Below are positions 7,980-13,625 of a stretch of DNA of 16,837 nt, piece after piece. The first letter of the stretch is position 1. Each line of letters starts with the position of its first letter. Source of the stretch: Candidatus Merdenecus merdavium (lineage in GTDB: Bacteria; Bacillota; Clostridia; Lachnospirales; Lachnospiraceae); assembly GCA_018715425.1 (NCBI GenBank), contig DVLR01000268.1, positions 1 through 16,837 on the forward strand, in the 5' to 3' direction. The position numbers were made by a program, and so were the translations under genes. Below the pieces are notes generated by a model. It had not been told where the DNA came from. It searched no databases and saw nothing but the letters and a program-made list of their open reading frames with translations.

Positions 7980-8453
7980 TTACATGTTTTGAAGCATGTA
8001 TTTATACCAATCAAAACCAGCTTCTTTTTCTTTTGCATTAATTTCTTTTACAAGTGTTAAATTGTCTTTTAGTGTTTGCTTGTATTTTTTTGTATACTGT
8101 TTATTGTTATTTACATCCCATAGAGATTTAGCCTTTTTCCCTTTCTTCCTGTTTTCGTTGTAAGAAACAGTCGCTAGGGCTTTATAGAAGAGCTGTGAAT
8201 CTAAAATCTTCTTATTCTCCCACTCTTTGCGAATAAAAAGCATTTCTTTATAAGTTAAATCTCCAAATTGATCTGGTGTGTACCCAAAATTGACGACAAA
8301 AAAAGCAAGGTTCTTTTCATAAATGAATTTCCCTGCATACTCGTCTTTTTGTATATTCTTATTTTCTTTATTATCTCCGACAAGATATTCAAATTTTACT
8401 AATCTTGCCGGAACAAAAAACCCAAATCTTCTTTCATTACATTTGCTACCCAT
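7980..8453 (-). CDS. Tail assembly chaperone, downstream frame (gpT-like part of the gpGT fusion)
   Basis: This is the second half of the split tail chaperone that binds the tape measure during tail tube assembly. The open frame contains an ATG at 8453, but no SD precedes it and the first dozen codons only shadow the end of the upstream gene. I infer that real translation enters at 8417 by -1 frameshifting from that gene, giving a fusion of about 246 residues (101 from the upstream frame and 145 from this one). The part after the shift is rich in Lys, Asn and Tyr, and its C-terminal third is basic and helical (KKYKQTLKDNLTLVKEINAKEKEAGFDWYKYML). This fits chaperone T-domains by position, size and overlap rather than by a strong sequence signature. 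Confidence 0.85.
   Translation of the reverse strand: MGSKCNERRFGFFVPARLVKFEYLVGDNKENKNIQKDEYAGKFIYEKNLAFFVVNFGYTPDQFGDLTYKEMLFIRKEWENKKILDSQLFYKALATVSYNENRKKGKKAKSLWDVNNNKQYTKKYKQTLKDNLTLVKEINAKEKEAGFDWYKYMLQNM
8377..8411 (-). promoter_or_regulatory. Stem-loop downstream of the slippery site (frameshift stimulator)
   Basis: On the coding strand CCGGCAAGAT (8411-8402) can pair with ATCTTGTCGG (8386-8377). This makes ten base pairs, one of them G-U, with a 15-nt loop that contains the TAG stop of the upstream frame. The stem begins 5 nt after the slippery heptamer, within the usual spacing for a -1 stimulator. One more U-A and one U-G pair could extend it. Its presence strengthens the frameshift call considerably. 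Confidence 0.85.
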
Positions 8454-8719
8454 TCTATAACAGGCTTGTATCCCACATTCTCAATTAGATCCATCGCTAT
8501 ATCTGCGCCTTGCTCAGGACTTATCTTGTTCCCTTCGCTATTAAAAACAGCATACCCGATAATTATCTGCAGTTGAGTGATTGAAAACATAGCATTTTTT
8601 GAATAAATCTCGTTAAACATAGATATCCCTAATATGTTTTCTATTTTTTGTAGCGATTTAATACTATATTTAAGCTCAAACTTTTGACCATTTTCTTGAT
8701 TCGTTATTGTTCTATTCAT
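8399..8719 (-). CDS. Tail assembly chaperone, upstream frame (gpG-like)
   Basis: A 106-residue helical protein (MNRTITNQENGQKFELKY at the start) placed between the major tail and tape measure genes. It corresponds to the abundant, unshifted product of the paired tail chaperones (gpG of lambda, gp13 and equivalents), which keep the tape measure soluble and recruit tail tube subunits. A minority of ribosomes should shift at 8417-8423 to make the longer GT form. Its start overlaps the stop of the major tail gene by one base (TAATG), with GTAGGTGC as SD. The sequence itself is poorly conserved, as is usual for this family; gene order, size and the frameshift site carry the call. Confidence 0.87.
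   Translation of the reverse strand: MNRTITNQENGQKFELKYSIKSLQKIENILGISMFNEIYSKNAMFSITQLQIIIGYAVFNSEGNKISPEQGADIAMDLIENVGYKPVIEWVANVMKEDLGFLFRQD
8417..8423 (-). promoter_or_regulatory. Programmed -1 ribosomal frameshift slippery heptamer (GGGTTTT)
   Basis: On the coding strand, codons of the upstream chaperone read TTG GGT TTT TTG. The heptamer G GGT TTT is in the canonical X XXY YYZ phase. Slipping back one base lets both tRNAs re-pair on GGG and TTT, and reading then continues TTT GTT CCG in the downstream chaperone frame. It lies near the 3' end of the upstream gene, five codons before its TAG stop, as in other tail chaperone pairs. Confidence 0.9.
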
Positions 8720-9234
8720 TATGCACCTACCGCTCCAGCTTCACCTGGCATTTGAGTTGCCTCAGAGTATGCTGCATCCGTTAAATCAACAAGTTTCCCT
8801 TTCCCTTTTAAGTCAATGCTGTAAATTGCACCATCATCATAAGGAGCTTCTAAAGTGTTTTTAACGACTATGGCCATACCCCCTAATATAGCTTTCTTTA
8901 AAGCTTGATTAATTATTTTTATACAAAGAGGTTTTCCTGTATTAAACGCATCATCTAACAATTTTCTTGATTCAGCATTTTGAGCATAAGCACCGTCAAT
9001 TTCAGTATTCCAAAATTTAAGTCCTTGTACTGCATCTTTCCAGCCACCTGAATCTTTTGTATTAATTTCAACCGCTTCTGCTTCTCTGTTGATTACTAAT
9101 GTTTGTTGTCCACTGATTGCAATTAAATTCGTTCCAGTTTCATCGAATATCGCTGCAATTAAATCCTTACCGCTTACAAATTCTTGTAAAGCTGAATCTA
9201 TATCACAATATAGATTATTTTCAAAATTCGCCAT
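8719..9234 (-). CDS. Major tail (tube) protein, TP901-1 family
   Basis: A 171-residue protein that would stack as hexamer rings to build the tail tube. Features of the TP901-1-type major tail family are visible: an early G-x-D-L-(I/L) strand (SGKDLIAAIF, about 21-30), SGQQTLVINREAE (about 41-53), and the telling D-S-G-G-W-K-D-A-V-x-G-x-K-x-W segment (61-75) followed by EIDGAYAQN. The C-terminus is Ala/Gly/Glu-rich and probably flexible (PGEAGAVGA). It lies directly upstream of the chaperone pair and downstream of the tail terminator gene, as in other siphoviruses. The ATG is preceded by AAAGGAG with a rather long spacing (about 11-12 nt). No Ig-like extension is seen. Confidence 0.9.
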   Translation of the reverse strand: MANFENNLYCDIDSALQEFVSGKDLIAAIFDETGTNLIAISGQQTLVINREAEAVEINTKDSGGWKDAVQGLKFWNTEIDGAYAQNAESRKLLDDAFNTGKPLCIKIINQALKKAILGGMAIVVKNTLEAPYDDGAIYSIDLKGKGKLVDLTDAAYSEATQMPGEAGAVGA

Positions 9235-9249
9235 TTATTATTATCTCCT

Positions 9250-9660
9250 TTATACTTTCACTTTATATCCGTAACAGATAATAAAGTCATATACATTTAC
9301 TGCATGTTTACAGCCTGTTTCATCGCTCATGATCGGCTGTAAACCTGTACTTACTTGATCTCTTAAATAGTAACCTTGAGGAAGTTCTATCCGCTCTGTC
9401 ATAGCTTCTTCTAATTCTTGCACCATCTCTAAAACAGGAACTGATGAACCGCCCTCTGCGAAAGAATGAATCGCTAAGGTATATTTTTCTCTAAACTCTA
9501 ATTTATTAGGATTAGGTTCCTGCTGAACAATATCTACAACATAAAAAGGAACATCAATGCCTTTAGGTGGCAAATCATCATAACACCTAAGACCCGTGTT
9601 CCTTTCCACAAGGGAGATTACTCCGAATAAAACATCTATTGTACTAAGTTTTTTTATCAT
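9250..9660 (-). CDS. Tail terminator protein (SPP1 gp17-like position)
   Basis: A 136-residue protein in the slot of the tail terminator, the ring that stops tube growth and docks to the head connector. The sequence shows the alpha/beta pattern of these proteins: an N-terminal helix (LSTIDVLFGVISLVERN), the strand PFYVVDIVQQEPNPNK, a second strand YTLAIHSFAEG, a helix (VLEMVQELEEAMTERI) and a C-terminal strand pair (HAVNVYDFIICYGYKVKV). Its ATG overlaps the preceding stop as ATGA, with GAGGTGA upstream. The assignment rests mainly on gene order and fold pattern. It might also be annotated as a minor capsid or structural protein in databases. Confidence 0.75.
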   Translation of the reverse strand: MIKKLSTIDVLFGVISLVERNTGLRCYDDLPPKGIDVPFYVVDIVQQEPNPNKLEFREKYTLAIHSFAEGGSSVPVLEMVQELEEAMTERIELPQGYYLRDQVSTGLQPIMSDETGCKHAVNVYDFIICYGYKVKV

Positions 9661-9986
9661 CTAAGCTTTCTCACCTCGTTTATTGCATCTTTTTTAGATT
9701 TAGGACCTTGTCTTTCATAGTTTCGCCTTAAAAAATACTGTGCCCTTTGATATCTCGTACCGTTCTCGGGAAAGATAATATAGTCCGTCGTATAGCCAAA
9801 TTCTCCTTTTGTTCCACTGTCTGTATAACCTCTTGTATTCATAGATAGTCCAGTATCCACGGGAGTTATTCCAGCTGCGTAATTGTACATGCTTCTAGTT
9901 CCTAGCTCTACAACTTTTTTAACAACTTCTTTCCTGGCCATTTTAGTCATATCTTTAGCGAATTTATCTGCACCTTTAACTCTCAT
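9657..9986 (-). CDS. Tail completion/connector protein, HK97 gp10 family
   Basis: A 109-residue basic protein with the recognisable HK97 gp10-like core: an N-terminal helix (KFAKDMTKMARKEVVKKVVE), then TPVDTGLS at 41-48, GEFGYTTDY at 61-69, the turn IIFPENGTRYQ at 70-80, and a C-terminal helix with FLRRNYERQ. Proteins of this family sit at the head-tail joint and help complete the tail top. The start codon overlaps the end of the head closure gene by 11 bases and has only a weak SD, so translation probably depends on coupling to the upstream gene. Its order between head closure and tail terminator agrees with the call. Confidence 0.9.
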   Translation of the reverse strand: MRVKGADKFAKDMTKMARKEVVKKVVELGTRSMYNYAAGITPVDTGLSMNTRGYTDSGTKGEFGYTTDYIIFPENGTRYQRAQYFLRRNYERQGPKSKKDAINEVRKLR

Positions 9987-10287
9987 AGCGATTTACCAAG
10001 CAAGTTACCCAACGATCACTATAGGTTAATACTTCTTTAATTTTGTATCTTAATCCGTCTACTTCTACATAATCAGACTCTTTTACAATTTCAAATTTCT
10101 CTTGAGTGAGTAATTTTTCATCTTGAACCGTAACAACTCGCTTAAACAATTCTTTTTCTTTAAGGCTGAATCGGCTTATTTTACCTCTTGAAAGTCCAAT
10201 CTGAACCTCTTGATAAATAGGATTTCCTAACCGATCTCTGCTTACTTCTCTGCTTTGATAAAAGTAATTGTCTGTTAATCTGCTCAT
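9976..10287 (-). CDS. Head closure / head-tail adaptor protein (SPP1 gp16-like)
   Basis: A 103-residue, beta-rich protein that would plug the connector after packaging. The layout RLGNPIYQEV, GKISRFSLKEKELFKRVVTVQD, FEIVKESDYVEVDGLRYKIKEVLTYSDRWVTCLV matches the small beta-barrel head closure family: strands, a loop that can enter the channel, and a final strand carrying a conserved Trp. The start overlaps the stop of the adaptor gene by one base (TAATG). Position after the adaptor and before the gp10-like gene is the usual order. The fold family is likely; the exact ortholog group is not certain. Confidence 0.82.
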   Translation of the reverse strand: MSRLTDNYFYQSREVSRDRLGNPIYQEVQIGLSRGKISRFSLKEKELFKRVVTVQDEKLLTQEKFEIVKESDYVEVDGLRYKIKEVLTYSDRWVTCLVNRYES

Positions 10288-10625
10288 TATAAGAACCTCA
10301 CTATATTTTCTGTCTGGATCTGTTTTGAATGCAGATAACCTTTTATATCTCCGTCATACTTGTTTAAAAGATCTGAATTAAATTCTATTTTGAATCCATC
10401 TACAGTCTCGGACTTTACACCTTCGTGATTAAGTTCGTATTCGTTATACATAGCAGTAACAACTTCCACTACGATCGATTCAAGCTCAAACGGAAAAACT
10501 TCGCCGATTGGAACTACAATTCCGTAACGAAGCTTGATTCTGTCCTCTGTAGTATTTATTAATTCATTTAATATCTCTGCGTTAGCCTTAGGCTTTCTTA
10601 AGATAATTCTTTCTAATGCACCCAT
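10287..10625 (-). CDS. Head-tail connector adaptor (gp6/gp15-like)
   Basis: A 112-residue helical protein resembling the portal-binding adaptors (HK97 gp6, SPP1 gp15 group). Visible parts are an N-terminal helix pair (ALERIILRKPKANAEILNELINTTEDRIKLRYG), a second helical hairpin with LESIVVEVVTAMYNEYELNHEGVKSETVDGF (about 48-80), where 'A-x-Y-N...G-x-x-S-x-x-x-D-G' is typical, and a C-terminal DLLNKYDGDIKGYL segment near 90-103. It would form a ring below the portal and receive the head closure protein. The ATG is 5 nt from an AGGTG SD that overlaps the preceding stop region. Gene order supports the call. Confidence 0.85.
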   Translation of the reverse strand: MGALERIILRKPKANAEILNELINTTEDRIKLRYGIVVPIGEVFPFELESIVVEVVTAMYNEYELNHEGVKSETVDGFKIEFNSDLLNKYDGDIKGYLHSKQIQTENIVRFL

Positions 10626-10632
10626 AATGCAC

Positions 10633-11076
10633 CTACTTTAATTTTGCGTATAAATCAGCCTTTTTAGTTAATCCAGTATAGTCGATTCCCTTTTCACCTA
10701 ACAATGCCTTGATCTCATCGATTGTAATATCGTCATAAGATGGAATATCTGCTGCAGGTTCTTCTTCCAACTTTTCAGCATTTGCATTGTCTTCTACCGT
10801 CGGACCTTCCGTTGTAGTAGTTTCTTCTACTTTATCAGGCTCTGAATCGGCTACTGGCTGTTCTTCTACCACATCAGGTTCCATTACAGGCTCAGGCTCT
10901 CTGTTTGGTGGATAATCAAATACAGGCACTGGATACTCATCAGCTAGACCTTTTTCAATAATACTTCTAGCCCTTTCCTCGTCTTTTACTTCAAGAACTG
11001 GTGTATCAGATGTTCTAAACACTTTTTTCCTAGGATCCTCTACATTAAATATATTAGTTTTAAGTTTAATTAACAT
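10633..11076 (-). CDS. HeH/SAP-like domain protein with acidic linker, head-region accessory
   Basis: A 147-residue protein in three parts. Residues 1-52 look like a small beta domain (LIKLKTNIFNVEDPRK, then VKDEERARSIIEKGLADEY), a unit common in short phage head-region proteins. Residues about 53-112 are an extended Pro/Glu/Asp/Thr linker (PEPVMEPDVVEEQPVADSEP and similar). Residues 115-147 form a HeH/SAP-like helix-extended-helix (ITIDEIKALLGEKGIDYTGLTKKADLYAKL), a fold that in other proteins binds nucleic acid. It lies between the major capsid and connector genes, with a strong SD (AGGAGGG). It may be a capsid-associated or decoration protein with a DNA- or host-contacting tip, but no function is established by the sequence. 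Confidence 0.85.
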   Translation of the reverse strand: MLIKLKTNIFNVEDPRKKVFRTSDTPVLEVKDEERARSIIEKGLADEYPVPVFDYPPNREPEPVMEPDVVEEQPVADSEPDKVEETTTTEGPTVEDNANAEKLEEEPAADIPSYDDITIDEIKALLGEKGIDYTGLTKKADLYAKLK

Positions 11077-11086
11077 TTAATCCCTC

Positions 11087-11959
11087 CTATGCACCTGCTA
11101 CTTCTGGTGTAATAGATCCAATAACAACTCCATCAAGTACTTCTGCATATAACTTAACTGCAGATGCTGTTATAGTTTCAGCAGTCAACCTTTGTTTGTT
11201 AATATCGTGTGTAACTCCGATCGCTCCAGTTGAATCATTTACAAAATCGAACTCGTCAAGATTTGCATTAGTCATATCTACGAATGCTGCGATTAAGTTT
11301 TGATCAGCAGTAGAATATACTGTACCTTCTGGTATAGATGGATGCATGAAAACTAATTTGTTATTCATAAATCCTTCTAAATATTGCATTCCAAATAGCG
11401 TTTGAGTTGTAATTTCTGCATTTCCTAAATAATCTGCTGCATCCATGTTGTTAATAAATGAAATTACTTGTACATCATCTTCGCTGAACGTTGATGTAAC
11501 TTTACCCCAGTTTTGAGCGAAAACTTCTTGTAAGTTTGCACCTGTAGCTGTTCCTGTTCCTGTTGCTAGATTAGCAATTAAATCTGTTCTGATTTTCTTT
11601 TGCAATTCTCTAATTAAAGCATCATCAGTCATCTCAATTGCAGTGTTAAATCCGTATTTTTGAATATCCTCTGCAGGAACAGCTTTTCTTTTCTTATCCC
11701 ATACCATTGGAATAACTTCTGCAGCTTGTAATTCTACTTTAGAAAGCGGAATAATATCACCAGGCGCCACTTCTGTATTATCAAGCGTTACAGTCGCTGC
11801 TTTATATACTGTAATAGAAGATCCGTTTTGAACTTTTAAAACTCTATTAATTCCTAAAAGCTCATAAAGGGATTTCATTCTGTTGTTGAATTTGTTTACT
11901 AAATCTAGTGATAACGCTGTTGCATTAGTAATTCTTGTTAAATTTGTTTCTGCTGGCAT
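11087..11959 (-). CDS. Major capsid protein (HK97 fold)
   Basis: A 290-residue protein matching the HK97-fold capsid proteins of Firmicutes phages that use a separate scaffold. The N-arm ATALSLDLVNKFNNRMKSLYELLGI (about 13-37) is followed by the strand GSSITVYKAATVTL and PGDIIPLSKVELQ, the segment VPAEDIQKYGFNTAIEMTDDALIRELQKKIRTDL (about 94-127, spine helix), a P-domain strand region VFMHPSIPEGTVYST, and a C-terminal GAIGVTHDINKQRLTAETITAS. It has no N-terminal delta domain and no protease gene is nearby, so the scaffold gene upstream probably does that job. The ATG has AAGGAG 8 nt upstream. The fold call is strong from order and pattern. Confidence 0.93.
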   Translation of the reverse strand: MPAETNLTRITNATALSLDLVNKFNNRMKSLYELLGINRVLKVQNGSSITVYKAATVTLDNTEVAPGDIIPLSKVELQAAEVIPMVWDKKRKAVPAEDIQKYGFNTAIEMTDDALIRELQKKIRTDLIANLATGTGTATGANLQEVFAQNWGKVTSTFSEDDVQVISFINNMDAADYLGNAEITTQTLFGMQYLEGFMNNKLVFMHPSIPEGTVYSTADQNLIAAFVDMTNANLDEFDFVNDSTGAIGVTHDINKQRLTAETITASAVKLYAEVLDGVVIGSITPEVAGA

Positions 11960-11971
11960 ATTTGTATCTCC

Positions 11972-12598
11972 TTAAAATAAATGTTGATTTTCTTGAATCA
12001 GCTTGATTCTTTCGTTTACATCTTTAACTTGCATAATTTCATCTTTAGTTAATGTTTTAGATCCTCCTGCAGTCTTAGGTGTAGATCCTTTCATTCTCTT
12101 ATTTACCTCTTCTTCTACAGCTTCCATAAATACTTCTTTAAACTCATTTACATTAGTTTGAGTACTTTCTGCTTCGGCTGTAATTAAAGTATTAATAAGA
12201 TTGTCTGAAATATTAATATTACTCTCTGCAAGAATATCCCTTGCAACAGACTTCATTTCCGACTTGTTTATTTCAGCTTTCAGTCTTTCATTTTCTTCTT
12301 GAAGTTTCTGCTTTTCGTAATCATCTTTCTCTTTTTGATTCATCTTTGCAAGCTTTGCTGATTCTTTTTGTTCTTCTTCAAGTTTCTTTCGTTCCTCAGC
12401 TAATTCTCTTTCAGCCTTTTCTTTTAACTTCTTGTACTTTTCATCAATCATTTTATTGACTTCTGAATCAGTATATTTCTTTTCTTCTTGTTCCTCTGTT
12501 TGGTTTTCTTCTTGATTTACATCTTCTTGCTTTTCATTATCTTCTCCATTGTCAGCAAACAACTGTAATTCAAGTGGAATTCTTTTGTTTTTAATCAT
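11972..12598 (-). CDS. Capsid scaffolding protein (DUF4355-like)
   Basis: A 208-residue, highly charged protein. Residues about 40-115 are a long Lys/Glu coiled coil (KYKKLKEKAERELAEERK and on). About 120-170 are helical with an acidic face (NEFKEVFMEAVEEEVNKRM). A C-terminal basic and helical tail (PKTAGGSKTLTKDEIMQVKDV, IKLIQENQHLF) could bind the capsid. It would guide procapsid assembly and then leave. The N-terminus carries the LELQLFA motif (residues 9-15), often seen at the start of scaffold or coat proteins in Firmicutes phages. It lies just upstream of the major capsid gene, with a GGGGGG-type SD 7 nt before the ATG. Confidence 0.92.
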   Translation of the reverse strand: MIKNKRIPLELQLFADNGEDNEKQEDVNQEENQTEEQEEKKYTDSEVNKMIDEKYKKLKEKAERELAEERKKLEEEQKESAKLAKMNQKEKDDYEKQKLQEENERLKAEINKSEMKSVARDILAESNINISDNLINTLITAEAESTQTNVNEFKEVFMEAVEEEVNKRMKGSTPKTAGGSKTLTKDEIMQVKDVNERIKLIQENQHLF

Positions 12599-12779
12599 CT
12601 AATTACCCCCCATAATTTATAGACTTAATGCTTGTCTTCCCCATATCTTTTAGTGTCGTAAAGGCTTGGACATATAAAAAAGACGTATCTTTACGACTTT
12701 ATAACCTCATTGTCTTTAAACACTTGGTAGATCCCTCTACTTTTTCAACTTTGTAATTTATCCCTAATATATTTATCAC
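12599..12779. other. 180-bp non-coding gap between minor head and scaffold genes, with hairpins
   Basis: This is the only sizeable gap inside the late block. I find no convincing ORF on either strand. It holds a 9-bp perfect inverted repeat at 12655-12697 (GTCGTAAAG with CTTTACGAC) and a smaller hairpin at 12727-12740 (GTAGA, loop TCCC, TCTAC), which on the plus strand is followed by TTTTT. The T-run CTTTTTTA (coding strand) sits in the loop of the larger repeat, so that repeat is not a normal terminator for the late mRNA. A leader, processing site or weak promoter region for the scaffold and capsid genes is possible. Confidence 0.5.
12655..12697. repeat. Perfect 9-bp inverted repeat upstream of the scaffold gene
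   Basis: GTCGTAAAG (12655-12663) and CTTTACGAC (12689-12697) are exact reverse complements separated by 25 bp. On the late transcript the loop includes AAAGA, TACG, TCTTT and further Ts; the AAAGA here overlaps the end of one long arm. A small competing hairpin (AAAGA with TCTTT) could therefore form instead of the long one, an arrangement reminiscent of attenuators. Pairing strength is modest and a function is not shown. Confidence 0.6.
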
Positions 12780-13625
12780 TTATTTTAATACTCCCGCATT
12801 TCTTAGTTCTTCGTTTGTCGCAGGAATCTCATAGCTTTTACACCTATAATGAAATGGCGGAGCTGTAAGACCTACTATCCTTTTGTCGTATAAAAAATAT
12901 TGACCTATCATGTTTTGGCATATATCAGTGATCGGGTTAATGTTCCCGATTCTGTAACCTTGATATCCGTTTTCTCTGCCGTCTATCTGATTAGATTCAT
13001 TCAGCATTAAAGTATTATTAGTAAACATACTGCTTTCTAATTGATTCTTTATTTGCTTTAACTTCTTGCCAGTAAGAGATCTTACAGCTGTTTTGTTTTC
13101 TTGCCTTGTTAAAGCATTCTTTATAACCGTTTCTGTCTGATGAGTGATTTTCATAGTGATGATTCTAATCGATTCTTTGTAAGGAATATCTGTATTGTTT
13201 ATAATGGTTTCTTTCTCTTTTTTGCTCCTACCTTTCAGAACTTCTTCATACATATTTTTAGCATCTCTTTCAGCTTGTCTCATAAAAGGAGCCGCCGCCA
13301 TTTTTGCACGAAAAAAGTAGCTGTCTATTGCTAACATCGCAAATAAAGCTACCTTCGTTACTGTGTATTCACTGCTATATTCTCCATATTCTTCTATGAA
13401 TCGCTTATATTCTTCCCATAACCTTTGCTTTTCTCTGTAAGTTAAACTTTGCGATAAGTCTGTAAGATTAACATCATCGCCGTATAACATATAGATTTCA
13501 GACAGCATATAGTTATACTCTTGTGTTAGATCTATTACTAATTGGCTTAACTTCTTGCTATAAGCCTTTTCTATCTTATCAAGCTCTTTAAATGTCCCTT
13601 TGATGTAACTTTCAGATAGCTTCAT
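12780..13625 (-). CDS. Minor head protein, SPP1 gp7 / MuF family
   Basis: A 281-residue protein of the phage head morphogenesis (SPP1 gp7, MuF) family. These bind the portal, enter the head in few copies and may travel with the DNA. The first 130 residues are helical (IKGTFKELDKIEKAYSKKLSQL, TYREKQRLWEEYKRFIEEYG). The second half has the MuF core: ITHQTETVIKNALTRQENKTAV (about 155-178), then DICQN with Asp234 and Cys236, and the final PPFHYRC motif (256-262), a form of the family's PPxHPxCRC. No toxin or effector domain is fused at the C-terminus, which ends 19 residues after that motif. The start overlaps the portal stop by 14 bases, with AAGGAAGAG as SD. Confidence 0.9.
   Translation of the reverse strand: MKLSESYIKGTFKELDKIEKAYSKKLSQLVIDLTQEYNYMLSEIYMLYGDDVNLTDLSQSLTYREKQRLWEEYKRFIEEYGEYSSEYTVTKVALFAMLAIDSYFFRAKMAAAPFMRQAERDAKNMYEEVLKGRSKKEKETIINNTDIPYKESIRIITMKITHQTETVIKNALTRQENKTAVRSLTGKKLKQIKNQLESSMFTNNTLMLNESNQIDGRENGYQGYRIGNINPITDICQNMIGQYFLYDKRIVGLTAPPFHYRCKSYEIPATNEELRNAGVLK

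Noticed and set aside
8399..8453. Independent start of the downstream chaperone at the ATG 8453
   Set aside because: No SD precedes it and the early codons only re-read the end of the upstream gene; the slippery site and stem-loop explain expression better.
12655..12697. Intrinsic terminator for the late transcript
   Set aside because: The T-run lies inside the loop rather than after the stem, and essential scaffold and capsid genes follow, so a strong terminator is unlikely.
12599..12779. tRNA gene or CRISPR repeat in the gap
   Set aside because: There is no cloverleaf with a T-arm GTTC box, and there are no regularly spaced direct repeats.
12780..13625. MuF protein with a fused polymorphic toxin
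   Set aside because: The protein ends 19 residues after the PPxHxxC motif, so there is no room for a toxin domain.
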